A stretch of DNA of 18,082 nt from Clostridia bacterium (GTDB taxonomy: Bacteria > Bacillota_A > Clostridia > Oscillospirales > Acutalibacteraceae). The position numbers and the translations under genes are program-made. Shown here one piece after another: positions 1-6,156 of the stretch. The notes under the pieces are model-generated. The model was not told the DNA's origin and searched no databases. It worked only from the letters and a program-made list of their open reading frames with translations. Positions within the stretch are counted from its first letter, which is position 1. Each line of letters opens with the position of its first letter. The stretch is from the NCBI GenBank assembly GCA_017397065.1, contig JAFQKE010000011.1:1-18082 (forward strand), in the 5' to 3' direction.

Positions 1-77
1 TGGCGACCTGGATGGGGCTCGAACCCACGACCTCTAGCGTGACAGGCTAGCGTTCTAACCAGCTGAACTACCAGGCC
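1..77 (-). tRNA. tRNA-Asp (GTC)
   Basis: Read on the minus strand this is a full cloverleaf. The acceptor stem GGCCTGG pairs with CCAGGTC (one G-U), the T-arm carries GGTTCGAGCC, and the anticodon stem CTAGC/GCTAG encloses the loop CTGTCAC, whose anticodon GTC reads Asp codons. A genomically encoded CCA is at positions 1-3, so the gene is complete at the very edge of the window. It lies 6 nt downstream of tRNA-Val and is probably cut from the same transcript. Confidence 0.96.
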
Positions 78-83
78 AAAAAG

Positions 84-159
84 TGGTGGGAACAACAGGG
101 CTCGAACCTGTGACCCTCTGCTTGTAAGGCAGATGCTCTCCCAGCTGAGCTATGCTCCC
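84..159 (-). tRNA. tRNA-Val (TAC)
   Basis: On the minus strand the acceptor stem GGGAGCA pairs with TGTTCCC, followed by the discriminator A and an encoded CCA. The D-arm reads TAGCTCAGCTGGGAGAGC, the anticodon stem TCTGC/GCAGA holds the loop CTTACAA with anticodon TAC (Val, GUN codons), and the T-arm contains GGTTCGAGCC. It is the first gene of a two-tRNA transcript with tRNA-Asp. Confidence 0.96.
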
Positions 160-204
160 ACATTTTGTACGCCTGAAAACAACTCTTTGTCGGCGACGGA
201 TATT

Positions 205-233
205 ATATTACCACACCCGAACTCATTTGTCAA
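205..233 (-). promoter_or_regulatory. SigA promoter of the tRNA-Val/tRNA-Asp operon
   Basis: On the minus strand a perfect -35 TTGACA (228-233) and a -10 TAATAT (205-210) are separated by exactly 17 nt. The expected transcript start is near 198, about 40 nt before the 5' end of tRNA-Val. I see no convincing T-tailed terminator between the end of hslO (264) and this promoter, so hslO transcripts may run into the tRNAs. Confidence 0.85.
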
Positions 234-263
234 CACTTTTTTTTGATTTTTTTAAAAAATTTT

Positions 264-1142
264 TTAAGATTGATTTTTTGCCAAAAATCTTACCTCATTT
301 GGCGAGAATTTATATGCTTTATCACAAAAATGACACTGAATTTCCACCTCGGGAAGCTCGTCGGCCATTTTATTAAGTTCCTCCGCTCCCAAAGTTATAA
401 GGGCAGTTTCGATTCTTTCTCTTGAGCAATTACATTTATAGTATACTTCGTGCTCATAAAGAACCTCAACATCAAATTCGCTAAGAGCACGTTTTAAAAT
501 ACTTTCGGGGGTTTCACCACTTTGAAGCATTGCTGTAACCGACGGAATATCCTTCATTCCTTTTTCGATTTTTTCAATTGTATCCTCTCCGGCGGCAGGG
601 AGCAGCTGAATTATATATCCGCCTGCGGCTTTTACGGTTAAATCAGGATTAACAAGCACGCCCAATGCACAAACGGTAGGAATCTGCTCGCTTATGGCAT
701 AGTAAGCAGTTATATCCTCGGCAATCTCGCCCGAAACAAGAGGAATACAACCGTTATAAGGCTCTTTCATACCTAAATCCTTTGTTACATATAAATTGCC
801 GGTAGTGCCAACTGTGCCCGCAACATCCAGCTTACCTTTATTATTAAGGGGAATTTCCACAACGGGATTGCTGACATAGCCCCTGACATCGCCCTCCCAA
901 TCGGAAACAACTATTAAATTACCGGCAGGGCCACCACCCGCAAGGCGGAGTGTTAGGGTATTACCCTTGCTTTTTAGCATATTGCCCATCATAGAGCCGG
1001 CGGTGAGAAGTCGACCGAGTGCCGCAGTATTAACGGCCGATGTTTTGTGAACACGCTCAGCTTCGGCTACAATATCGGTGGAGTCAATGGCGGTTGCCAT
1101 AACAAGCCCATCTGAAGTTATACATCTTATAAGTTTACCCAT
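264..1142 (-). CDS. hslO: Hsp33 family redox-regulated molecular chaperone
   Basis: The 292-residue product matches Hsp33 in length and layout: an N-terminal chaperone domain starting MGKLIRCITSDG, then a C-terminal zinc-binding redox switch. The four conserved cysteines are visible as CxC at residues 237/239 and CxxC at 270/273, separated by 30 residues, which is the family pattern. Hsp33 is a cytoplasmic holdase: reduced, it binds zinc and is inactive; oxidative stress or chlorine stress forms disulfides, unfolds the switch and activates it. The ATG at 1140-1142 is preceded by AAGGAAG, located inside the end of the upstream methyltransferase gene, with only 2 nt between stop and start. It is the last gene of a gtrA-like / methyltransferase / hslO operon. 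The family call is very secure; regulation beyond the operon promoter is not visible. Confidence 0.96.
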   Translation of the reverse strand: MGKLIRCITSDGLVMATAIDSTDIVAEAERVHKTSAVNTAALGRLLTAGSMMGNMLKSKGNTLTLRLAGGGPAGNLIVVSDWEGDVRGYVSNPVVEIPLNNKGKLDVAGTVGTTGNLYVTKDLGMKEPYNGCIPLVSGEIAEDITAYYAISEQIPTVCALGVLVNPDLTVKAAGGYIIQLLPAAGEDTIEKIEKGMKDIPSVTAMLQSGETPESILKRALSEFDVEVLYEHEVYYKCNCSRERIETALITLGAEELNKMADELPEVEIQCHFCDKAYKFSPNEVRFLAKNQS

Positions 1143-1144
1143 TT

Positions 1145-1888
1145 TTATTTCTTCCTTACTATATATGTTATTCTCTCGCTGGTTTTGGTAGGGGCAGAGT
1201 CGGTCATATCGTCCAAAGCGGCCACAAGCTCAAGTCCTGCATTTTTTATGGCAGATTTAATCTGCTCATTTGTATAGGCAACCTCTGAAAAGTTTTCCAT
1301 AAGCCGCTCATAACTGCCGTTTTTGTTTTCTACAAAAAAATCCAAATAAATATCTACTGTATTTTCGCCAACATACTCGTTCTGCCACACGCAAAAGGCG
1401 GTTTCGTCCTCACGCACAAAGGTATTATCGCCTAAAACCTCTTTATGCTTATACGGGGTGTTTAAATCAAAAATAAAAAGTCGATCTCTTTCCAAAAACA
1501 AAGATACTCTTTCGATTGCCTTTGAAAAATTTTCGTATTCTGTAATATGATTAAGGCTATCAAGCATACATATGGCACCATCAACAGTGCCATAGAGCTC
1601 AAGCTCCTCGGCATACTGGTTTAAAAACAAGGGATTATTACTGCCCTGCTCTAACTTTGCAATTGCAGCGGCAAGCATACCCTCTGAACAGTCCACGCCG
1701 ATAACATCTATACCGGCATCTGCCAAAGGAAAGGAAAAATTACCTGTACCGCAGGCTAAATCTAAAAGCAGAGTCGGGCGTCGATCATATTTTTCAAAAA
1801 GCTCAAGCAGACGCTTTGTTCGGGCGGGATAATCCACATCATCTGTAAAGCGGTCATAACAAAAAGAAAAGGCATCATAATCTGCCAT
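1145..1888 (-). CDS. Class I SAM-dependent methyltransferase (YqeM-like)
   Basis: The 247-residue cytoplasmic protein has the class I Rossmann methyltransferase signature. Motif I is LLDLACGTGNF (about residues 41-51), the acidic residue closing strand beta2 is in IDVIGVDCS (60-68), and the motif IV-like segment is GAICMLDSLNHITEY, where the adenine and acceptor sites normally lie. The N-terminus MADYDAFSFCYDRFTDDVDY resembles small Bacillota methyltransferases of the YqeM type. The substrate cannot be told from the sequence. Its start codon overlaps the stop of the GtrA-like gene by 1 nt (TAATG) and is preceded by GGAGAGTG, so the two are translationally coupled. hslO follows after 2 nt. Membership of the fold is secure; the substrate is unknown. 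Confidence 0.88.
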   Translation of the reverse strand: MADYDAFSFCYDRFTDDVDYPARTKRLLELFEKYDRRPTLLLDLACGTGNFSFPLADAGIDVIGVDCSEGMLAAAIAKLEQGSNNPLFLNQYAEELELYGTVDGAICMLDSLNHITEYENFSKAIERVSLFLERDRLFIFDLNTPYKHKEVLGDNTFVREDETAFCVWQNEYVGENTVDIYLDFFVENKNGSYERLMENFSEVAYTNEQIKSAIKNAGLELVAALDDMTDSAPTKTSERITYIVRKK

Positions 1889-2304
1889 TATTTTTCACTC
1901 TCCGTTTTAAAGGCAAAAAATCTTTGACCAAAATAATTAAGCACTATAAACATTCCGCTACCGGCAAGCATTGCAAGATTATCCTTAACTGATACAGAAA
2001 ATCCGCTGAAAATATAATACGCAAGCGGTTTTGCAAGGCCGTAGGCAACAGGATAGCAAACAACTATTGTTAAAATAAACTTAAAAACCTCTTTGAAAGA
2101 TTTTTGCCTTTGTTTAAAGGTAAAATATTTATTTAAAAAATAGCTTACTATGCTACCAACAACATAATTTGCGATGGTGGATATATTGTAACCAACCGAG
2201 CAAACATTATATAAAAAAAACATTACTCCGTTGCCAACAAGAGTGTTAATCACACCCACTAGCAAGAATTTAAAAGTTACTTTATCAATAAGTTTATTTT
2301 TCAT
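1888..2304 (-). CDS. GtrA-family four-helix membrane protein
   Basis: This 138-residue protein has four predicted membrane helices, near residues 11-31, 40-58, 72-95 and 105-127. It shows GtrA/DPMS-type features: an early FLLVGVINTLVGN segment, SYFLNKYFTFK after the second helix, and NYFGQRFFAFK at the end. GtrA-like proteins are thought to move lipid-linked sugars or assist cell-surface polysaccharide glucosylation; no glycosyltransferase partner is next to it here, so its role is open. The ATG is preceded by GAGGT 7 nt upstream and by a consensus promoter, so it heads the operon with the methyltransferase and hslO. Confidence 0.87.
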   Translation of the reverse strand: MKNKLIDKVTFKFLLVGVINTLVGNGVMFFLYNVCSVGYNISTIANYVVGSIVSYFLNKYFTFKQRQKSFKEVFKFILTIVVCYPVAYGLAKPLAYYIFSGFSVSVKDNLAMLAGSGMFIVLNYFGQRFFAFKTESEK

Positions 2305-2326
2305 AACAATTACCTCGTACTAAGAT

Positions 2327-2354
2327 ATTATAACATATTTTCATTTATTGTCAA
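2327..2354 (-). promoter_or_regulatory. SigA promoter of the gtrA-like / methyltransferase / hslO operon
   Basis: On the minus strand -35 TTGACA (2349-2354) and -10 TATAAT (2327-2332) are both perfect, with a 16-nt spacer. Transcription would start near 2320 and give a leader of about 15 nt before the ATG at 2302-2304. No operator-like palindrome overlaps it. Confidence 0.85.
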
Positions 2355-2387
2355 TTTTTTGTTCTGAATAGATTAAGAAATAAATAG

Positions 2388-2414
2388 CTTTCATTCCTCT
2401 CAGAGGCTTGAAAG
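2388..2414. other. Imperfect hairpin next to repeat composite 1
   Basis: CTTTCA (2388-2393) pairs with TGAAAG (2409-2414), and within it CCTC pairs with GAGG around a 3-nt loop. It abuts the left end of repeat composite 1 and lies upstream of the gtrA promoter. It has no T-tract. It may be a remnant of a further repeat module. Confidence 0.4.
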
Positions 2415-2424
2415 TTAAATTGTG

Positions 2425-2451
2425 GTTTGAAAGGCGGAACGCCTTTCAAAC
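2425..2451. repeat. 12-bp stem hairpin inside repeat composite 1
   Basis: GTTTGAAAGGCG (2425-2436) and CGCCTTTCAAAC (2440-2451) are perfectly complementary around a 3-nt loop GAA. At the same place in the A modules, the corresponding stem reads GAAACGT/ACGTTTC (2703-2719 and its copy at 5240-5256), so base pairing is kept although the bases differ. Confidence 0.85.
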
Positions 2452-2655
2452 GTGTAGGGGATGGCGCCCACGACATCCCTAAAAATTAACGCAATCTTTG
2501 AATTTTAAACATTGATTTTTTGTATTGACACCATATTTTTTAATAAAAATGAAATTCCTTTTTTGCGAAAATCAACGGGTCGTCGAGGCGCCGACCCCTA
2601 CGGTAAAACCCGAAATCCGCACGTCAAACCACAATTTATCTGTTTCTTTCCGGCC

Positions 2656-2723
2656 GCGGAACGAGATTTAGCCAAACGAATAAAACCTATTCGGAATTGG
2701 ATGAAACGTCACACGTTTCAAAC
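2656..2723. repeat. 68-bp perfect inverted repeat, left copy (A module)
   Basis: The 68 bp from GCGGAACGAG to CGTTTCAAAC are identical to the reverse complement of 5236-5303. Similarity continues more weakly on both sides. Inside are two small hairpins: CGAATA/TATTCG with a 5-nt loop, and GAAACGT/ACGTTTC with a 3-nt loop. The two copies bracket tetR and putP. Confidence 0.95.
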
Positions 2724-2736
2724 AACAATTTATCAC

Positions 2737-2765
2737 TTGATTTACAAAAGATTTTATTGTAAAAT
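2737..2765 (+). promoter_or_regulatory. SigA promoter of the tetR gene
   Basis: -35 TTGATT (2737-2742) and -10 TAAAAT (2760-2765) are 17 nt apart, 33 nt before the ATG. The -35 begins 2 nt outside the right end of repeat composite 1, so the element forms the upstream context of this promoter. Confidence 0.7.
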
Positions 2766-2798
2766 AGAACTACCAAATCAATTTGGGGAGAACGAATT

Positions 2799-3377
2799 AT
2801 GGCTAAAAAGAGTAATACCAAAAGCAAAATTGTATCGGCGGCGTGGAAGCTTTTTTACGAACAGGGCTACGACGGCACCACCGTTGATGAAATCATAAGA
2901 GAGTCGGGAACCTCACGCGGCTCATTCTACCATTATTTTGAAAGCAAGGACGCTTTGGTAGGTTCCCTTGCCTACCTTTTTGACGAAAAGTATGAGGAGC
3001 TTATACCCGAAATAGATATTGAAAGCAACAGCATTGAACTGCTTTTGTTTTTAAACAGTAAGCTCTTTGATATGATTGAAAACACCGTTGATTTAGAGCT
3101 TATGAAACGTCTTTACGCCACCCAGCTTCTTACAAAGGGTGAAAAACAACTTTTAGATCACGACAGGGTATATTACAAGCTGCTTAGAAAAATTATTATT
3201 GCGGGGCAAAGAAACGGCTACATTTCAAATGCCGAATCGGTAAACGAAATTGTTAAGTATTATGCCTTTTGCGAGCGGGCAATTCTTTACGATTGGTGCC
3301 TTGTTTCAGGCGAATATTCTCTTAAAGAAAAGGGATTAAAGCAAATGGAGTTTATGCTGAGTAAGATAAAAGCCTAG
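2799..3377 (+). CDS. TetR/AcrR-family transcriptional regulator
   Basis: The 192-residue protein has a canonical TetR N-terminal helix-turn-helix domain at about residues 8-55: KIVSAAWKLFYEQGYDGTTVDEII, then the recognition segment ESGTSRGSFYHYFESKDAL. The remainder (about 60-192) is an all-helical ligand and dimerisation domain that does not identify the effector. The ATG is preceded by GGGGAG with 8 nt spacing. It lies 213 nt upstream of putP on the same strand, and a 30-nt palindrome sits just before the putP promoter, so it plausibly represses or modulates putP and perhaps itself. That target assignment is inference. With putP it is one of only two plus-strand genes in the window. Confidence 0.93.
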   Translation: MAKKSNTKSKIVSAAWKLFYEQGYDGTTVDEIIRESGTSRGSFYHYFESKDALVGSLAYLFDEKYEELIPEIDIESNSIELLLFLNSKLFDMIENTVDLELMKRLYATQLLTKGEKQLLDHDRVYYKLLRKIIIAGQRNGYISNAESVNEIVKYYAFCERAILYDWCLVSGEYSLKEKGLKQMEFMLSKIKA

Positions 3378-3462
3378 AATTTATTTTTTGTATTGTTTTT
3401 TGTACAGAATATTGTATGCATTATTTTTCTTTTATTTTAAAGGTTTTTATGAGTTTTTACAT

Positions 3463-3492
3463 ACGCAGTACAGTTTTTATTCTGTACTGCGT
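3463..3492. promoter_or_regulatory. Palindrome upstream of the putP promoter (operator or weak terminator)
   Basis: ACGCAGTACAG (3463-3473) and CTGTACTGCGT (3482-3492) form a perfect 11-bp inverted repeat around an 8-nt loop. It ends 6 nt before the -35 of putP. It has no good T-tract (TCTCTATT follows), so it is a poor terminator for tetR; its size and symmetry fit a repressor operator. The 10-mer GTACAGAATA in the minus-strand reading of the palindrome occurs again on the plus strand at about 3409-3418, as if a second half-site were present. Binding by the neighbouring TetR protein is inference. Confidence 0.55.
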
Positions 3493-3498
3493 TCTCTA

Positions 3499-3527
3499 TT
3501 GCAATTCTGTGAACAATATGTTAAAAT
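3499..3527 (+). promoter_or_regulatory. Probable SigA promoter of putP
   Basis: -35 TTGCAA (3499-3504) and -10 TAAAAT (3522-3527) are separated by 17 nt. The start would be near 3534, giving a leader of about 57 nt. A weaker alternative is TTGTAG plus TATAAT around 3546-3577 with a 19-nt spacer, so the assignment is not unique. Confidence 0.6.
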
Positions 3528-3590
3528 AGTTGAGTATTTTAATTTTGTAGGATAAATGCATCTTACATATATAATAAAGGAGTTGTTAAA

Positions 3591-5141
3591 ATGAAAATTG
3601 CAGCATTTATAATTTACTTTGTTGCGATGCTCTCAATAGGCTTATATTTCTTTATTAAGTCTAAAAACCAAAGCGGAGAAAAGGATTACTTTTTAGGTGG
3701 ACGCTCAATGGGTCCTTGGGTAACCGCAATGAGCGCCCAAGCATCTGATATGAGTGGATGGCTTTTAATGGGCTTCCCCGGAAGCATACTTGCTTTTGGT
3801 ATGGGAAAGGTTTGGATTGGTATAGGTCTTGCACTTGGTACCATTCTTAACTGGGTAATAGTGGCCAAAAGGCTTCGCCGTTTTTCCAAGGCGGCTGATG
3901 ATTCCATCACCCTACCCCAATACTTAACCAATCGTTTTGCTTCATCGAGCCCCGTTTTGAAGGTTGTTTGTGCAATCATTTTCCTTATAGCATTTACCGT
4001 TTACGTTGCATCTGCTTTTAATGCAGGTACTACCGTTTTCTGTGCCGTAATTCCTTGGTTTGCAGATCACAAACAATTAGCAATGCTTATTTTTGCATTG
4101 ATAATTTTAGTTTACACCTTTATGGGTGGTTACAAGGCCGTTTGTTGGACCGACTTCTTCCAAGGTATTTTAATGCTGATAGCACTTTTGGCTGTGCCGA
4201 TTGTTATGTACGCTTTTGGCAATTTTGATGGTCAATATACATCTGCCTTTGCAGACGGCATCACCGCATTCAACACCAATCCCTTTACCGCAAGCTGGCA
4301 GGATATTGCATCAGGTCTTGGCTGGGGACTTGGTTACTTTGGTATGCCCCACATCCTTGTAAGGTTTATGGCTATAAAGAAATCTTCAATGGTTAAAAAA
4401 TCATCTACAGTTGCTATTATTTGGGTTATAATTACCCTGGGTGCTGCAGTTGTAATTGCTTTCCTTGCCCGTACATATTTGTTCAGCAACGGTTCTTCTC
4501 TTGCAGAAAGCCTTATTCCTGCAGGCAATCAGCAGAATTTGTTTATTGATATTGTTAACGACATATTCCCGGCATTCTTTGCAGGTATTGTTCTGTCAGC
4601 TATTATTGCCGCTTCAATGTCAACCGCTGATAGCCAATTGCTTGTTGCATCATCTTCCTTTACAAGCGATATTTACAAGCCCCTTATTCGCAAAAACAAG
4701 GCTTCTGATAAAGAATTGCTTTGGGTAGGAAGATTCGTTGTTTTAATAGTTTCTGTTGTAGGTCTTCTTATTGCGATGTCCGGACTTGGTAACAGTAATT
4801 CTTGGGCTTCAAATATTATGTCAATGGTTGAAAATGCATGGGGTCTCTTTGGTGCCGCATTTGGACCTGTAGTTATTCTCTCCCTCTTCTGGAAGCGCTT
4901 TAATTACGCCGGTGCAGTTGCAGGTATTTTAGCAGGTGCCATTGCAGATATTGCTTGGCTTGTTCTGTTTACAAACACAGTTACAAAGGCCGTTGTTTTC
5001 AATTCCGGTGTTTATGAAATTCTTCCCGGTTTTGTTGTTGGTGCAATTGTTGCAATTATTGTTACCCTTTGCACCAAGGCTCCAAACGAAAAGGTTATGG
5101 CAATTTACAAAACCGCTACCGATAAAAGCATTGATGACTAA
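3591..5141 (+). CDS. putP: Sodium/proline symporter (SSS family)
   Basis: The 516-residue integral membrane protein is close to E. coli PutP (502 aa) in length and motifs. The TM2 segment ASDMSGWLLMGFPG (residues 51-64) contains the Asp (D53) equivalent to the sodium-site D55 of PutP. The conserved SMSTADSQLL motif at 342-351 contains S344 and T345, matching the S340/T341 sodium ligands. GGRSMGPWVTAMS (36-48) and FMGGYKAVCWTDFFQG (177-192) are also typical. About 13 hydrophobic segments fit the LeuT-fold SSS topology. It imports L-proline with sodium, for use as carbon source, Stickland substrate or osmoprotectant. The ATG follows AAAGGAG with 8 nt spacing. It sits downstream of tetR, with its own promoter and a strong terminator, and no proline dehydrogenase is adjacent. 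Specificity for proline over a related solute is likely but not proven. Confidence 0.92.
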   Translation: MKIAAFIIYFVAMLSIGLYFFIKSKNQSGEKDYFLGGRSMGPWVTAMSAQASDMSGWLLMGFPGSILAFGMGKVWIGIGLALGTILNWVIVAKRLRRFSKAADDSITLPQYLTNRFASSSPVLKVVCAIIFLIAFTVYVASAFNAGTTVFCAVIPWFADHKQLAMLIFALIILVYTFMGGYKAVCWTDFFQGILMLIALLAVPIVMYAFGNFDGQYTSAFADGITAFNTNPFTASWQDIASGLGWGLGYFGMPHILVRFMAIKKSSMVKKSSTVAIIWVIITLGAAVVIAFLARTYLFSNGSSLAESLIPAGNQQNLFIDIVNDIFPAFFAGIVLSAIIAASMSTADSQLLVASSSFTSDIYKPLIRKNKASDKELLWVGRFVVLIVSVVGLLIAMSGLGNSNSWASNIMSMVENAWGLFGAAFGPVVILSLFWKRFNYAGAVAGILAGAIADIAWLVLFTNTVTKAVVFNSGVYEILPGFVVGAIVAIIVTLCTKAPNEKVMAIYKTATDKSIDD

Positions 5142-5167
5142 TTAAACATTCAAATTTATACGTTTAA

Positions 5168-5208
5168 CCCCCGAATGAATCGCAACAGATTCATTCGGGG
5201 GTATTTTT
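5168..5208 (+). terminator. Rho-independent terminator of putP
   Basis: A perfect 14-bp stem, CCCCCGAATGAATC (5168-5181) with GATTCATTCGGGGG (5188-5201), closes a 6-nt loop and is followed by TATTTTT. It lies 26 nt after the putP stop. Confidence 0.95.
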
Positions 5209-5235
5209 GCAATTATGTTTAAAAGATAAATTGTA

Positions 5236-5303
5236 GTTTGAAACGTGTGACGTTTCATCCAATTCCGAATAGGTTTTATTCGTTTGGCTAAATCTCGTTC
5301 CGC
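5236..5303. repeat. 68-bp perfect inverted repeat, right copy (A module)
   Basis: These 68 bp are the exact reverse complement of 2656-2723, 2.5 kb away. The pair encloses tetR, putP and their promoters and terminator. Confidence 0.95.
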
Positions 5304-5319
5304 AGCTGGAAAGCAGGCA

Positions 5320-5390
5320 GATAAATTGTAGTTTATCACAGAGATTTTTGGGTGATACCGTAGGGGCAGGCGCCCTCGACTGCCCTAAAA
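5320..5390 (+). repeat. B module of composite 2 with two hairpins
   Basis: It starts GATAAATTGTAGTTTATCAC and ends at TGCCCTAAAA. The first hairpin pairs ATCAC (5335-5339) with GTGAT (5352-5356). The second pairs GGGCAG (5364-5369) with CTGCCC (5380-5385) around the loop GCGCCCTCGA. It aligns with 13831-13883 at 49 of 53 positions. A related inverted copy is at 2576-2640 and a related copy at 2414-2481. Confidence 0.85.
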
Positions 5391-5418
5391 GAATTTGCAC
5401 AAATTATAGTTTAAATTA

Positions 5419-5556
5419 GCCTTCCCCTTGACGGGGAAGGTGGCGTTCGTGCGGCAAAAAGCCGTGCGAATGACGGATGAGGTGAAAAGAAAGTTAGTGC
5501 GTAACTACACCTCATCCACCGCTGATGCGGTCCCCCTTCCCCATCAAGGGGAAGGC
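5419..5556. repeat. Head-to-head C modules forming a large inverted repeat
   Basis: The left arm (5419-5484) runs from CCTTCCCCTTGACGGGGAAGG to GGATGAGGTG. The right arm (5508-5556) runs from CACCTCATCC to CCTTCCCCATCAAGGGGAAGG. Each arm has its own CCTTCCCC/GGGGAAGG hairpin, and the arms can also pair with each other. The right arm recurs at 13986-14034 with one mismatch in 49. I recall this module as a dispersed repeat of gut Clostridia. Lying between converging genes, it could also act as a bidirectional terminator. Confidence 0.85.
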
Positions 5557-5656
5557 AAAAAAGACAGCCGCTACTCACAGCTAAACAACAATTTATCTTC
5601 AGCTATATGGCTGCGGAATAAAGTCTAACCACATGCACAAAATATGAAACTTGAAT

Positions 5657-6145
5657 CTAAAACGAATCTTTTATATCCGCTTTAAAGCTTTCAAAATCGC
5701 CCTCAACAAAGGCATCTTTTCTTAATATATAAAAGGAATTATCCCTGCCACGAATGGCAAAACAATTTTTGCTCTCAAAGGTTTTGAAAATCATTTTATA
5801 ATCAAGTGTCGCCCTCTTTCCATTGCTTGTTTCAAGCGTTAGAACCTTATTTTCGGCTGTATAGGTATACTCGATAGGATTGTCATTTGAATCCAGACTT
5901 TGATTATACATATTTCTGCCGTTTGTTATAAAAACAAAAATCATTGCTACAATTGCAAGCACAAAAGGAATTGCCGAGGATAGGTTGATTATATGATTGA
6001 CAAAATAATCCACAACGCTAGATGCGATAAACAAAATGCAGACCGCATAAAGTGCTATGTAAAGTGGCGTTTTTAAATATATCTGCAAATTGATTTCGGT
6101 TATATCCTTTTTAGAAACGACCGTTTTATTTACATACCTGTTCAT
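5657..6145 (-). CDS. YcxB-like small membrane protein
   Basis: The 162-residue protein has two membrane helices (about residues 29-48 and 57-77) and a soluble C-terminal domain (about 88-162). That domain has the order expected of the YcxB-like domain: EYTYTAENKVLTLETSNGKRATLDYKMIFKTFESK, then a beta-rich segment ending YILRKDAFVEGDFESFKADI. Such proteins are widespread in Bacillota and of unknown function. The ATG is preceded by AAAGGAG, which overlaps the end of the hydrolase gene 11 nt upstream. It is the last gene of the pncB / hydrolase / ycxB-like operon. No T-tailed terminator is seen, but the hairpin-rich composite 2 starts about 60 nt downstream. Confidence 0.72.
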   Translation of the reverse strand: MNRYVNKTVVSKKDITEINLQIYLKTPLYIALYAVCILFIASSVVDYFVNHIINLSSAIPFVLAIVAMIFVFITNGRNMYNQSLDSNDNPIEYTYTAENKVLTLETSNGKRATLDYKMIFKTFESKNCFAIRGRDNSFYILRKDAFVEGDFESFKADIKDSF

Positions 6146-6156
6146 AAAAAGCTCCT

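Larger units (their letters stand above)
2414..2734. repeat. Repeat composite 1, MITE-like, between gtrA-like and tetR genes
   Basis: This 321-bp gene-free element fills the divergent gap. Its left end (2414-2432) and right end (2716-2734) are inverted repeats matching at 17 of 19 positions, of the type GATAAATTGTTGTTTGAAA. It is modular. On the left is a B-type module in plus orientation (2414-2481), with a 12-bp stem hairpin at 2425-2451 and a second hairpin at 2458-2479. An AT-rich centre of about 90 bp follows. Then comes an inverted B module (about 2576-2640) and an inverted A module (about 2636-2734). The A module contains 68 bp (2656-2723) that recur without a mismatch, inverted, at 5236-5303. 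Internal ORFs only translate the repeat and show no independent coding support. No transposase is encoded. Confidence 0.8.
5225..5597. repeat. Repeat composite 2, MITE-like, between putP and the ycxB-like gene
   Basis: This 373-bp element fills the convergent gap. Its ends are inverted repeats of the type GATAAATTGT(A/T)GTTT (5225-5238 and 5584-5597; with flanking bases AAGATAAATTG is shared). Modules in order are: an A module (5225-5319) whose 5236-5303 part is the exact inverse of 2656-2723; a B module (5320-5390) with hairpins 5335-5356 and 5364-5385; an AT-rich link; and two head-to-head C modules (5419-5484 and 5508-5556). No clear target-site duplication is visible and no transposase is encoded. 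ORFs that cross it are translations of the repeat only. Confidence 0.8.

Noticed and set aside
240..266. Terminator for hslO in the A/T-run palindrome AAAAAATTTTTT.
   Set aside because: The stem has only A-T pairs, and on the minus strand it is followed by A-rich, not T-rich, sequence. It would not terminate efficiently.
2407..2740. CTTGA on both sides of composite 1 (2407-2411 and 2736-2740) as a target duplication.
   Set aside because: The left copy is separated from the element end and is part of the hairpin 2388-2414, and composite 2 shows no comparable duplication, so chance is a sufficient explanation.
2512..2898. ORF across composite 1 whose peptide FPAAERDLAKRIKPIRNWMKRHTFQTTIY also appears in an ORF at 5142-5339 on the other strand.
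   Set aside because: The peptides agree because the 68-bp DNA repeat is identical; where the DNA differs, an indel shifts the frame. It has no SD and runs into tetR in another frame, so it is a translation of the repeat and not a gene.
3528..3590. Riboswitch or T-box in the putP leader.
   Set aside because: The leader from the assigned promoter is only about 57 nt and shows no conserved aptamer or T-box sequence.
3686..3979. Antisense ORFs inside putP (also 4334-4528), pncB (7977-8370), spoIIIAA (12827-13198) and S1 (17555-17755).
   Set aside because: They are out-of-frame shadows of well-supported genes, without ribosome binding sites or recognisable domains.
2414..5597. CRISPR array suggested by recurring short palindromic repeats.
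   Set aside because: The repeats are not regularly spaced, vary in orientation and number, have no equal-length spacers, and no cas genes are near.
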